Source: Undaria pinnatifida
Lineage: Eukaryota > Sar > Phaeophyceae > Laminariales > Alariaceae
Direction: 5' to 3'
DNA: 64,000 nucleotides
NCBI GenBank assembly: GCA_012845835.1
Contig: JABAKD010000001.1
Span: 3,165,540-3,229,539, forward strand
Part shown: piece after piece, positions 33,153 through 43,349 of the stretch
Layout of the letters: each line of letters opens with the position of its first letter
Position numbering within the stretch: the stretch's first letter is position 1
The notes under the pieces: generated by a model
Seen by the model: the letters and a program-made list of their open reading frames with translations, nothing else
Told to the model about the DNA's origin: nothing
Databases searched by the model: none
Translations under genes and position numbers: made by a program

Positions 33153-34456
33153 TTATAAAAAATGAAAATACACTCCAGCTGTGAGATCGAAGATTTCGTC
33201 GAAACTCATCTTTGCAAGCTGTGTGTGATACTCCGATCGCGCGCATTAAGAATTGTGTGCCCTCATTAAAGATATAGGTCGGCGACTCCCCGTACAACTA
33301 CAGTGTAGCTATCAGGGTCAACAGGGTGATTTTAGTCATTCTGTGCGCGGAAACTATAAAATCCGTTTCTGAGGGGGACAAAATCTGACAGCTGTGGAGG
33401 GAAATGTATCCTTTTATCAAGTGAATCTTGTAAGTAAGTCGAACAACGGGTGAGGGGGGGGTTATATGTGACCTAAACCTCTTGAAACCCTCCCCGCCCC
33501 CCTCCCTAATTTTTTTCCCCGCCCTCTCTTGCTCAAGCGCCCCGCTAAATATTGCAATCCGCCAGAGCAATAAACACTTCCACGCACTGGATATCACCTA
33601 ATTATATTTCTAGAGCCATGCATGCCGCTGCAGCAATTTCCAACCCCCCCCTCCCCCCCCCCCGCCCCCAACGCCCCCTCCTTACCCACTACCCGCACCA
33701 TCGCCTAGACCTAGCACCACGCGTATAGCAAACCCCTACATCTGTGCGACCTAAAGCCCTCCCCCCCCCCCCCCGCGCCCTCTTCACTCCCGCACCTCCC
33801 CACCCCCCCACCCCGCCCCCATCCTCTCGAACACTGCGCCCTCTACTCACTGGTTTTACGACTTACAGGATAGTCTAGTATACATGATAAACCGGTGCAT
33901 TCTTTCCAAAATCTGTCAAATATTTTCCCTTCAAAGAATGCATAGTTTTCGCGCACAGACTGAGCTGTCCGCCCCCCGCTCCCCCCGCCCCATCCCTCCC
34001 CCCAACGGGTGCATTCTTTTCAAAACCATCAGATGTATCCCCTTGAAGGATTCATAGTTTCCACGCACAAATTAAGCTGCCCCGCCCACCCCCCCCCCCC
34101 CTCCTCCCCGCTCCCTTCTGATCAAAACCAGGCCCCCACGTCCTTCAAACCTCCGCCATCCCCTCACCGGTTATTCGATTTACAGGATTCACTTGATAAA
34201 CGGATGCATTTCCTTCCACAGCTAGCAGCTGTCTGATTTTGTTCCCCTCAGAAACGTGTTACATAGTTTCCGCGCACAGACTGACTAACATCACCCTGTT
34301 GACACTGATAGCTACACTGTGGTTGCAAGGGGAGTCGACGACCTGTATCCGGACGCACAACCCGTAATATGCGCGATCAAAGTATGCACACAGCTTGCAA
34401 AGATGAGTTTCGACAAAATCTTCGATTTCACAGCTGGAGTGTATTTTCATTTTTAT
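33153..34456. mobile_element. R1 long-terminal-inverted-repeat element, compact copy
   Basis: The left arm (33,153-33,450) and right arm (34,160-34,456) are inverted copies of about 290 bp: AATACACTCCAGCTGTGAG, a CTCATCTTTGCAAGCTGTGTG phrase, CAGGGTCAACAGGGTGAT and CTGAGGGGGACAAAATCTGA recur reversed and in mirror order. The interior of about 700 bp is C-rich and built from the family's submodules. Repeated CAGATGTATCCCCTTGAAGG / CACGCACAAATT blocks lie near 33,900-34,080, and a CACCATCGCCTAGACCTAGC block near 33,690. No transposase frame. The structure fits a non-autonomous foldback-type DNA transposon. The ends are A/T-rich and I could not fix a target duplication. Confidence 0.75.
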
Positions 34457-34620
34457 AGCAATAACTCGCATAACCAAGTCGGTGGTTGCAGCTCAGGCTC
34501 CAGCCACACTCTGGAGTGGAAGAATACCCCCGGGGAAAAACGCACACACAAACCAAACGTGGCACACGCATATATCATAGCTGACGTAAAGCATGCCTCC
34601 GCCAGAAGTACACGCCGTTG
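34457..34620 (+). repeat. R3 repeat copy
   Basis: AACTCGCATAACCAAGTCGG through CTGGAGTGGAAGAATACC, GGGGAAAAACGCACACACAA and TATATCATAGCTGACGTAAA. It lacks a GTT head and directly abuts the right end of the R1 element, so R1 may have inserted into an R3 copy. Confidence 0.65.
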
Positions 34621-36021
34621 ACAAAGGCGCCGCACCGCACCGACGTAAACGATCGAACGATCCCACTGGGTGAGGGCAACAGCCGGGAATATTGTCGTGT
34701 TTCGCGAGTGTTTGGTGATAGATTTCACTCCAAAAGGCATGCGCACTTACTTGCGTGCGAGGCAGACAGCCTCCAGTGATACCATGAAGAGATTGCGGTT
34801 CGCGACCGCGGCTAAGCCAAAGAGTAACGACAGATTATTTTGTGTGAGGTAGATGAACTTTGAACGAGCCAGCTAAGCTTCTCAATGAGAACTGCCCCCA
34901 TTCGGATTTTGTAAACGTGCTAGATAATGCATTACAACTGAGAAACAATTGTGTCGTTGAGGTTTTGACCCTTAACTACATAAAACGTAGAAGAACCTGA
35001 AATTTCAGATCATAAATGTAGAAAAAATTGGTGAAAAACGACCATCATTATTACATGAAAACAAATTTCAGGAAAGACTCGTAATAACGCTCACTGCTGT
35101 CACCGTGCTGATTCTTCCCGTTACTTACTTGTAGTTTAGATTTCCTGTCCTCTGGTCACGGAAGACAACAAAAGGCGAGTACATCGTGGATGAGGAGAAA
35201 CAGGCAGTATTCAATGAGAATCTAAGCTCCCACGAAACATATGTAGAACACAATACGTACTAATAATACCCGAATCAGAATGACTGGACCACCATGAGAG
35301 GAACACGAATTTTTGTTCATATTGCTCATTTTTGTAGGCTTGATTTTTCATGCTTTGACCATGCGTGTTACGGGGTGTATGTACCGTCGAGTTGAGATAT
35401 GAGGTCGGTCACTCTCTTGCAGTCACCATGTTTAGACGTCCAGCGTCGTTCTGCGCACGTAAATTATTGTATAAGCCGTACTGACCGGAACAAAGACAGA
35501 CAGCAAGCTATGGAAAGCGCGATCAATTATGTGTCGGGACGTTTAAAACGACTACCGTTTCAACAGCAATTCGGGATCCCCCTCGCTCGATGCCCACGAC
35601 ACTACATGCAGAATTCATCGCGAAGGGCCACCTGGTTGCTGGACCAGCTCATATGGTTCCGCGCTTTTTATCCAGAGTTGGCGTTGGCCTCCTGGTCGTG
35701 GCCTACCAAGCTCAAGCACAGGTGAGCCTCGTTCTATTTCCTATCATATTAATAGCTACCTCGTATGCTTGACGCTTTTCGACGACATACGTATACTTCC
35801 AAGTATATGCGAGTTTCGGTGTTAGTCTCCTCCGAACATTTGCTTTTTCCATCCCATATATTTTCCGCGCAGTCCCCTTGCCCCTCCTCCCAGTAGAAAA
35901 CCAGATCCTGGGTCACACAGTATGGCGGGCCCCGTTCGCCCTTCCCACTGCGATGCGTGTCACCATTTTTATCGAGAGAATGATTGATCATTTTCTTCCC
36001 TCGTCGACTCTCGTCGAATTG
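34621..36021. other. No recognisable gene
   Basis: A 108-codon + frame lies at 35,399-35,725, and an overlapping one starts at 35,590. I do not recognise either. The rest is A/T-rich without clear features. Confidence 0.4.
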
Positions 36022-36337
36022 TACCCTTTTTTTGTGTTTTTGGCACATACATTTCTAATTTCCAGCTTGTGGACAAGCTGTGGTCACAGGTGTCGTCCAG
36101 TCTCCCTCCTGGTTCTTGCCTTCAATTTTCATCGCGCATAGGGTTCAGCAATCTCACTCCTCGTCGATTTTTCATCGAGTGTTGCTAACTCACGCTCTCG
36201 CGTTTTCCACAAGTCAATTTGTGCGCAAGAAAAAGTCCCCACGAATTTATACGAGTATGCACTCGGGGGGATTCGAACTCACGGAACTGACCCATACCAG
36301 GCTCGAGGATAACCTGATACGCCACCGGGGCGACCGG
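36022..36337 (-). mobile_element. tRNA-derived SINE, copy 7
   Basis: A T-rich start, body CTTGTGGACAAGCTGTGGTC and head ending CGCCACCGGGGCGACCGG. The flanks carry TGTACC just before the T tract and CTGTACCT just after the head, a possible 6-bp target duplication. Confidence 0.88.
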
Positions 36338-36394
36338 CCTGTACCTCTACCCGCGCTGCTAGGCTCTTTCGGCAGTAGTAGTAGATGATCCATT

Positions 36395-36515
36395 TTATTT
36401 TATTTTTGCAGGTGTGCAATACAATCAAACTCTGACCGATGTGGGAATGAAACTCAAGGACCAACGTTAGTGGTATTCGACGGTAACCACTAGACCATCG
36501 GGGCGACCGGCCATG
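36395..36515 (-). mobile_element. Second tRNA-like SINE type
   Basis: On the minus strand, CGGTCGCCCCGATGGTCTAG continues TGGTTACC, which contains a textbook A box (TGGTCTAGTGG). About 45 bp on comes GAGTTTCATTCCC as a degenerate B box, and after a short body the tail is CAAAAATAAAATAAAATGG. It shares its first 16 bases with the main SINE family but not the body. Confidence 0.6.
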
Positions 36516-36944
36516 GAAAATAGAAAACGGGAGATATGCCGAATAGAGCAACTTGTTTTGTGAACGACGACTTCACCTTTCGACGCTTTCGACGTGATAC
36601 GTACGTAGGTTCGTTTTTTTACTCCCATCATATCCCGATACGTTCGAACTCCAACCTGTTCCGGCGTATATATTTTCACATTTATATGCTCGTTTCCCGC
36701 CTATCCCCATAGCTACGGAGACCGTCCGTGCACCCGCCTCCTGTACGCACCTGCACAATTTTCCTGCCCGTCTGTACACATCATATTCCATGCTCAATTA
36801 GATAGACTCTTCTTGCGTGATTCTTCACTACAACCTCCCCTGGTAAATGTGGCTGGCGTCCCCTCGAAATGAATCGCGTACCAGTCGTTATTCATCACCT
36901 CGCTCTCCTCACAGGCCAGGACACCCCCGTCTTTGTCACAATAA
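36516..36944. other. No recognisable gene
   Basis: Short frames only; none recognised. Confidence 0.4.
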
Positions 36945-37125
36945 TTATGTTGTAGGTGTTGTTGTTGATGTTCTCACATTAACTCTCATAATCATGTTCG
37001 TGGTTACGGGACAGGCTCCAGTTACTCTATAGTGAAGGAATACTTCGGACAAAAACACAAGTTAAACGTGGTACACAAATATGTCGTAGCTGATGCACTT
37101 CATGCCTCCGCCAGAGAAAAAATGA
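36945..37125 (+). repeat. R3 repeat copy
   Basis: A short GTT tract, CTCACATTAACTCTCATAATC, a GTTCGTGGTTACGGGACAGG phrase, and TATGTCGTAGCTGATGCACT followed by TCATGCCTCCGCCAGA. The longest R3 copy, about 180 bp. Confidence 0.72.
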
Positions 37126-37849
37126 AAAGCACGACACCAACCTACAATAACTCTCATCGCGAAATTGTGTCCAGGAGTTTTTTTGCCCTTGTTTTAATGC
37201 CCCGACAAAGCGTGAAGCGGGCGAGGTAGATTCCTCTCGCGATTCATTCATTCCGAGTCAAACCAATTCCACGTATTACGGAGGCACACAATCTGCCAGT
37301 TCTTCTCTGCTTTCATCGACAGCGGTACCGATACGGCTGCCTTCCGAGCCCCCCCCCCGTCCCACCTCTTTCTCGCGCTTCTTCTTGGCGTCCTTGTTGT
37401 AATGCCGTGAGCAGCTCTTTTCTAACTAGACCATGTACCACCTCACCATGAATCTATCCGCCGCTTTTACGACCCTCCGGAACCACTTGCCAGCCTGTTC
37501 AGTCGCCATCGGCCATAGAACCGTCTATACTATACCCCTGTTCTTAACAACAAGGAGTGCTTTTTCGTCGTCCTTTCCGTGCCTTTAAACACCGCGATTT
37601 CGTCTACCAGGCGGCCCGTGCTACGATAGAGATTAGCCATTTTTTTTGTGTCTGAGGTTTAGGGTTACTTGTGGATTTATAATCCCTCCCTGATTTGTAT
37701 AAAACTAAAAACTCCTATCGAATAAAAAAATCCCGAGGCCTAGGCAAATGACGAAAATCGTTCCCTAACGAGATTTCTTACGGATTTGGTGAAGGAGGAG
37801 CCCAGTCATGAAGAAAGCGTTTCAGATGAAAAGTGCTTCCACTTGCTAT
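37126..37849. other. No recognisable gene
   Basis: Nothing coding that I can support. TGAGGTTTAGGGTTAC near 37,653 is a lone telomere-like phrase. Confidence 0.4.
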
Positions 37850-38900
37850 CGTAGCATGCGTCAGGCATCCGGCCCATGGTTGTCCTGGTCAACCCGGTAA
37901 CGGATTCTCCGCGCCCACCATGGTCCCGCAGAGATCACTCGCCGGGTTCGCCGTTCAAGTATTTCCCGCCGTACCGCCCCCGCCGAAAGGAGAAGCCAGT
38001 CTCTTGCGGGTAGTCTTATCGACGCTCTCGCATCGTGCCTTCTTGGGGGGCCCGGCATTCGGCATGCATGGGTTGGTGCGTTGTCGGCGATGGAAGCCAA
38101 CGATTCGAAGAAGGTCCTTGCGCTGCGCGCTGTGTGTAGCCAAGCCCTCCATGTCGAGAGGCTGGCGTCAGACGCCGTTACAGCAGCGTCTCCATCACCT
38201 CGGACCTTGGCATGCGCACGTTCAGCGTGAACGAAGCGATCTCCATTTCGATCAGCTCCAGCTTGACCCGATCGAAGAAGCTATACGCAAATCAGACCCG
38301 TCGTTTGAATTCTGGCTTAAAGCCTGTGGCCTCGTTGATAAGGCCGCGCAGATACAAGTAATACACTTTTCGTTTACGCCTGCTTCGATGGCAAGCGGCG
38401 TACTGGGCGTTTGGTTCCATGTCCGCATCGGCATGGTTTCGGTCTTCTTCGCCGACACAGTGAAACCTGCTGCTTCGACAAGTATGCAATGATCGTCATA
38501 GCAACCTTAGCAAGGCTTTCCGCCTACTTGGAGATTCGTCGGCGTATAGCATGCCCCAGTCTGCGATTCGTGCACAGATCTAATGGCTCTGTGATTTCGC
38601 CCACCCAATCGTCCTCCGTCCAGGTGAACCAAACCCCGTGCTTTTAACATAATTCGCACTTCCTCCTCATTTTTCTTCGATCACTTTTGCACTCCAACAC
38701 GACCACAGACAGACACAGCAGCAGCAGAGGATATCGTTATCTTCCTGCCATCCCCTGGAAAACCAATGGGACGCTGCGTCAGGCACCCTATGATGAGATG
38801 CAAAGCATTCGACGATATTTCGAACGGGATGCAAGAATCCTATGGTTACAACGTTCTCGGAGCTGATCTTCGATCGCAATTTTTTGGCTTCACGCCCTCT
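37850..38900 (-). pseudogene. LINE (non-LTR) reverse transcriptase remnant
   Basis: On the minus strand, broken frames follow the order of a non-LTR retrotransposon ORF2. GMLYADE near 38,545 is the catalytic YADD box with its last Asp changed to Glu. One frameshift later, VEAAGFTVSAKKTETM is the conserved block after it. Then come SFTLNVRMPRSEVMETLL, RIVGFHRRQRTN and KKARCESVDKT near 37,985-38,090. There are at least four frame breaks. Upstream of the YADE box (38,640-38,900) the frames are too damaged to place with confidence. The 219-codon + strand frame over the same DNA is a shadow. No promoter, 5' end or A tail is seen. It is dead. Confidence 0.85.
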
Positions 38901-39095
38901 CACCTTGGGTTTTGAAAAAAGTTGAGTAAATAGTTTTGGCAGGGTTGTTGTTGTTGTGAATCACGATCGCAAGGCGAATTGCTCCATCCTTACAAATAGT
39001 TTTTGATTGAGCGGTCAAATAGTAGGTTATCGCCCGTTTGAGGATGGCATTTGCCCGGGTCTTTTTGTCTATACCAGACCAACGTTTGTGAGATA
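38901..39095. other. Spacer between LINE remnant and minisatellite
   Basis: No feature recognised. Confidence 0.4.
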
Positions 39096-39099
39096 TGTA

Positions 39100-39655
39100 C
39101 AGCCCTACCAGCACCCGGAATCTCTGTGAGTTACGTACGGCCTGCATACCCGTGCCCGAACTTTACATTTGCGTTCTATTCGTAGGGTACCCAGAGAACC
39201 ATTGCCGGGTTATTTACCCCCGGTATCATCCTACAAAGAACCTCTATAAGTTCTGTATGAAACATATATATATATATACCCGCACCGGGAACTTCTGTAC
39301 GTTCTGTACGCCATTGGCACAAAGACCCGGGGTACGGTTACAGCATTTTTATACCTGCCTGGAACTTCTGTGAGTTGTGTACGCCCATGCCACAATACCC
39401 GAAACTTCTGGAAGTTGTGTAAGGCTTTCATACCCGTACCCGGAACTTCTGGAAGTTCTCCATGGCTTTCATGTACTACCCGTACCCGGAACTTCTGTGA
39501 GTTCTCTACGATCCGTGGCACAATACCCGCAGTACGGGTACATCATGTTGCGTGCCCGCCCGAATATTTTGTGAGTTCTGTAACACCTCCATACCCGTAC
39601 CCGAAACTTCTGGAAGTTCGGTATGCCTCCAATACCCTTTCCCGAAAGCCACAAA
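39100..39655 (+). repeat. Minisatellite, CCCGTACCCGGAACTTCTG units
   Basis: About nine degenerate units of roughly 50-65 bp, each with TACCCGNACCCGGAACTTCT followed by GTGAGTTCTGTACG. A (TA)n stretch interrupts near 39,267. One place reads ACCCGCAGTACGGGTA, a small palindrome. Confidence 0.8.
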
Positions 39656-39679
39656 CCCTACAGAACATATCGCTGCATA

Positions 39680-39900
39680 ATTAGATCCCCCAGGTACAGA
39701 CATACAGTACACGGACGGATCGAACAAGCTGACAGAAGCACCGTCTGTGGCTGTCAGAAAAGGAGTGCTGTTCCTGCTATAGAGGGTGAAATCACCGGAC
39801 TACTGCTGGTGGAAACACAGCAGGTTGGAATATGTGGGACAACGGAGCGGCTATGTTGTAACGATGAATACAGTAAGGTATGGCTTTCCGTGCACCTGCT
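39680..39900 (+). pseudogene. RNase H-like fragment of a retroelement
   Basis: In one + frame IQYTDGSNKLT (39,702-39,734) has the YTDGS signature of the first catalytic Asp of type-I RNase H. APSVAVRKG follows, and a stop interrupts at about 39,780. Degenerate frame continues to near 39,930. The other RNase H acidic residues cannot be placed. It may be a leftover of a LINE or other retroelement. Confidence 0.5.
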
Positions 39901-40109
39901 CGTGTTAGCGAGACACAACACATCCTCTTGACAACACGAGCCAGCTCCGCGACGTTGAAAGCTCAAGGCACCGCCACGTAGCTCGGCTGGGATCCAGGCA
40001 TGCTTCATAATGTACGCACGCCCCCCTTGCTTGGTCCGCAGCTGAAAGTGAGAGCAAAACCTTCGGCCGCCCGAGATCAGCAAGCGAAATAACAATTAGG
40101 ATGCATTTT

Positions 40110-40420
40110 TTATTGAAATATTGTCAAGACGTCAGCTGTGAGTTCGACGAATTTCGGGTCAATACTCGTCTTCATAATAAGCTGCGTTGTTGGTACATGT
40201 GATATACTTCGTATGTGGGTGAGTTTTTTATTGGGAGGGGTCCTATTTTTTATATATATAGTCTAATGATGTTTTGTTGATCTCCATTGTAATGGTTGGT
40301 GTTGGTGTTTCTATTTTAGGTGGGCAATTTTGAGCTAGATCTGACATCTCACCTATTTTATATATTATTACTGTAGTTTCCACTATACTCCTCTATCGTA
40401 TATTATATTATAAAATTAAA
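40110..40420 (+). repeat. R2 repeat copy
   Basis: TCAAGACGTCAGCTGTGAG, TTCGACGAATTTCGGGTC, GTTGTTGGTACATGTGATAT and GGGCAATTTTGAGCTAGATC, through to the TATCGTATATT end. It is the most complete R2 copy with the one at 25,448. Confidence 0.72.
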
Positions 40421-41025
40421 TCGTACCAGGTATAGACTATATGGTATTCATAGGTGTTTTTTTTTGTTTTTTCTCTGTTTGTATATCGGGAGTACGAACA
40501 CAGAGTATTACTAGCTATACGAATACATAGTGCTACTATTGAATAGCTATCGTGAAGTTCTAGGTGGGGACACAGAGCGCCCCCTCCCTGCAGGTCTGCC
40601 AATTGAGCAGGTCCTCGGAGAGTACTCACTTTCGTTTCCTTCGTAGAGACGTAGCTTTATTCGTTCCACCAGAGCCCGGGATAGCTTCTGAGATCGGGGG
40701 CACGTGCCTCCGATGTACTTCCTAACTTTCCCGAATATAAACCGCCAACCTTACCATAGGAAACCCATCCATCCGATCTCAAATCCGGATAATTACAGGC
40801 CTTTCGAGGCCGTATCTTAACTCTAGCCTACCCTGATGAGTTGCATATGCAGAAATATGGGAGATTCAGGGAAACTCCGGCTCTACGAACTAGACGATGA
40901 GTCGAAGATGCGGCTCCTCAAAACCCACTCCCACACCTCTAGCCGTCTCGCTATGGAGCCAGGAACACGCGAAGAAAAGCAGTTGAAAGAAACGCAGGCC
41001 CTACGACGCCGTTAAGGCCTCGTTC
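40421..41025. other. No recognisable gene
   Basis: Short frames only. The sequence is of mixed composition and carries no motif I recognise. Confidence 0.4.
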
Positions 41026-41109
41026 CATTTGTTAAGGTTATTAGTGGGGTATTAGTCCGTTTGATCACTTGCGAAAGGTTAACCAATAGCTTACCCAAAC
41101 TAAGCCTTA
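41026..41109 (+). repeat. 84-bp direct repeat, copy 1
   Basis: CATTTGTTAAGGTTATTAGTG through AACCAATAGCTTACCCAAAC. Near-identical to 41,507-41,590. Confidence 0.85.
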
Positions 41110-41185
41110 TCAACACTCCCCCCCCCTGAAACGGCGGGATAGCAGGTCGGCCAGATATACGGGCGGACCTGTCATTTTATTTTAT

Positions 41186-41330
41186 AACTAATTTTCAAGG
41201 ACGTCAGCCGTGAGTTTGACGAATTTCAGGTCAATAGTCATCTTTGCAAGCTGCGTTGTTGGCACTTGTAATATACTATATGAGTGAGTTTTGATTGGGA
41301 GGTGTCTTATTTTTTATCCAAGCCGTTTCA
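41186..41330 (+). repeat. R2 repeat copy, truncated
   Basis: TTTTCAAGGACGTCAGCCGT, a GTGAGTTTGACGAATTTCAGG phrase and CATCTTTGCAAGCTGCG are close to R1's arm; homology ends near the GGGAGG phrase. Confidence 0.7.
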
Positions 41331-41447
41331 TTTCCTGGGAATACCAGGGAGAGTAATCTTCAAGTTCGACATGGCCGTTCTCATTTTAGGCTCCGTTCCC
41401 ATTTTTCCGAAAACTCTGTTCAATGGGGAAAATCTGAAACGTTTATT

Positions 41448-41515
41448 ATTGTGGATGGTGGGGATCGAACCCACGACCCAAAAAACCATGGTCCTGCCGA
41501 CGACGCCATTTGTTA
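41448..41515 (-). other. tRNA-like fragment
   Basis: On the minus strand GTGGGTTCGATCCCCACCAT is a good B box with a short T-stem, preceded by ATGGCGTCGTCGGCAGGACC as a loose A box. The acceptor stem does not close, so this is not called as a tRNA gene. It abuts the second copy of the 84-bp repeat. Confidence 0.45.
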
Positions 41516-41590
41516 AGGTTATTAGTGGGGTACTAGTCCGTTTGACCACTTTCGAAATGTTAACCAATAGCTTACCCAAACTAAGCCTTG
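41507..41590 (+). repeat. 84-bp direct repeat, copy 2
   Basis: Matches 41,026-41,109 with a few substitutions. Confidence 0.85.
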
Positions 41591-41734
41591 TAACACCATG
41601 TAGAACGTCAATATTAATAATAATACATACAGCGTTAGTTAGAGGATAAAAGTCGGCTACTACTCCCAAAACAAATAACTGTGGGGCACGAAGCCACGGT
41701 TCCAAATTGAAACGCTGTCACTCTAACATTATTA

Positions 41735-41990
41735 TAAAAGAAATATATTTTCAGGACGTCAGCTGTGAGTTCTACGAATTTTGGGTCGATAGCCATACTT
41801 TCAAGCTGCTTGTCGGTACTTGTAATATACTAGACTAGTCTATACAAGTACGAAGTCGTATGGGTGATTTTTTCTCAATGAATGGGAGGGGTCCTACTCT
41901 TTTGGAAAAAAAAAGTGTTTTTCTCCACTAAAATGATCGGTGTTGGTATTTTTATTTCAGGTGGGGAATTTTGAACTATATCTAACGTAG
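41735..41990 (+). repeat. R2 repeat copy
   Basis: TTCAGGACGTCAGCTGTGAG, ATTTTGGGTCGATAGCC and GGTGGGGAATTTTGAACTAT. It runs directly into an R1 segment at about 42,000. Confidence 0.7.
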
Positions 41991-41999
41991 TATTTTTCG

Positions 42000-42658
42000 T
42001 TTTAGAGCCGTCCATGCCGCTGCTGCAATTCCCACCCACCCCCGCCCCCAACGCCCCCTCCTTCCCCACCACCCGCACCATCGCCTAGAGCTAGCAACAC
42101 GCGTATAGTAAACCTCTACGTATATGCGACCTAAAGCCCTCCCCCGCCCCCCGCCCCCCCACGGCACATTTCCCCCCCCCTCCCCCACAAGAAGGATTTA
42201 TAGTTTCCACGCACCAATTGACCTGCCCCACCCGTCCCCAGCCCCCCCCGCCCCCCCCCCTCCCGCCCCCTCCCCACCATCCCCCCCCCTCCCCACCCTC
42301 CCCGCCTCCTGCCCCCCTTTTGATCAAAATCAGGCCCCCACGTTCTTAAAAGCTCCGCCCTCCCCTCACCGGTCATTCGACTTACAATATTCACTTGATA
42401 AACTGATGCATTTCCTTCCACAGCTGTCAGATTTTTTCCCCCTCAAAAACGGGTTTTATAGTTTCCGCGCACAGACTGACTAACATCACCCTGTTGACCC
42501 TGATATCTACACTGTAGTTGTAAGGGGAGTCGCCGACCTATATCCTTAATGAGGACACACAACTCGTAATGCGCGCGATCGGAGTATCACACACAGCTTG
42601 CAAAGATGAGTTTCGACGAAATCTTCGATCTCACAGCTGGAGTGTATTTTCATTTTTC
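42000..42658 (-). mobile_element. R1 element, right part only
   Basis: Reversed: module with ATCGCCTAGAGCTAGC and CGCGTATAGTAAACC, C-rich tracts (42,137-42,320), then a full arm from CCCTCACCGGTCATTCGACT to GAGTGTATTTTCATTTTTC. No opposite arm is found beside it. Confidence 0.75.
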
Positions 42659-42794
42659 AAAATATATATTTCATAAAATTACTTCTGTATTGTACGTGAG
42701 ACGCATACAATATGTGCTGGTTGATTATAGAGATCAGTGCGCCACCGTATGAACACGACCACGAACATCAACATTCAGGCCGAGAACAAGAAGA

Positions 42795-43060
42795 GTCGGT
42801 GGCCTCGATGGAGGTTTAGGTAATTATCGTCCCCTCTAAGGTTGAGGTCGTTGGTACAAGTCTCACCGAGCGCATACTCGTGCTCTTCTTGATGACGTTT
42901 TCTTGAGTGAACAATAACCAACGAGCGGAAAGCGCGAGATCGCGATTTAGTAAAAAAGTTCGATGAAAGTCAACTAGCATAAAGAGCGGAAAAGCGGGAA
43001 TGAATGCTGTACCCCGTGCATGCACGATGCAAAGGATGAAAAGTAACGGGGGGGGGGGGG
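42795..43060 (+). mobile_element. Divergent SINE
   Basis: A tRNA-like head (GTCGGTGGCCTCGATGGAGG) leads to ACCGAGCGCATACTCGTG. The body has GAGCGGAAAGCGCGAGATCG, a modified form of the main SINE body. It ends near a G-run at 43,049-43,063. Older than the seven main copies. Confidence 0.6.
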
Positions 43061-43199
43061 GGGCGTCAGAGGGTAAAACCTCGCACGAGGTTAGATGGAG
43101 AGCAAAAATGATTATCAAAAAACGGGAAAAACATATCATAGGGCGTCCGATGTGCAACTGGAATGAATGGTGGTTCTGCTGGTAGAATTTCCTCTTTAA

Positions 43200-43270
43200 A
43201 AATTGTGCGGCCTCTACACTGGCTGTGGTATAACGGTACACTGCGTCCGGGATTCAATTCTTCCACGCAC
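43200..43270 (+). other. tRNA-like fragment
   Basis: CTGGCTGTGGTATAACGGTAC has an A-box look and CCGGGATTCAATTCTTCC a B-box look at tRNA-like spacing. Stems do not pair well. Confidence 0.35.
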
Positions 43271-43349
43271 CGGCTCTCTTGTTATCCCGTTGTATGTGTT
43301 TATGATACCTTGGAAACGTTTGAGTCAAACATACTGGAAAAATAGCCGG

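Noticed and set aside
35399-35772. Copia-type RNase H (LHAEFIAKGH resembling an EAEF box)
   Set aside because: A single short resemblance with nothing matching before or after it.
37833-38492. 219-codon + strand frame
   Set aside because: It is antisense to the LINE reverse transcriptase remnant, whose motifs lie on the minus strand.
39100-39655. CRISPR-like array
   Set aside because: Units are degenerate and there are no unique spacers of constant length; the setting is eukaryotic. It is a minisatellite.
41448-41515. Functional tRNA gene
   Set aside because: A good B box but no closing acceptor stem.
42785-42830. Possible exon D for the first CBM6 module (GGTGGCCTCGATGG)
   Set aside because: The match is explained by the tRNA-like head of a divergent SINE, and the frame runs into a stop after GGLDGGLGN-like residues.
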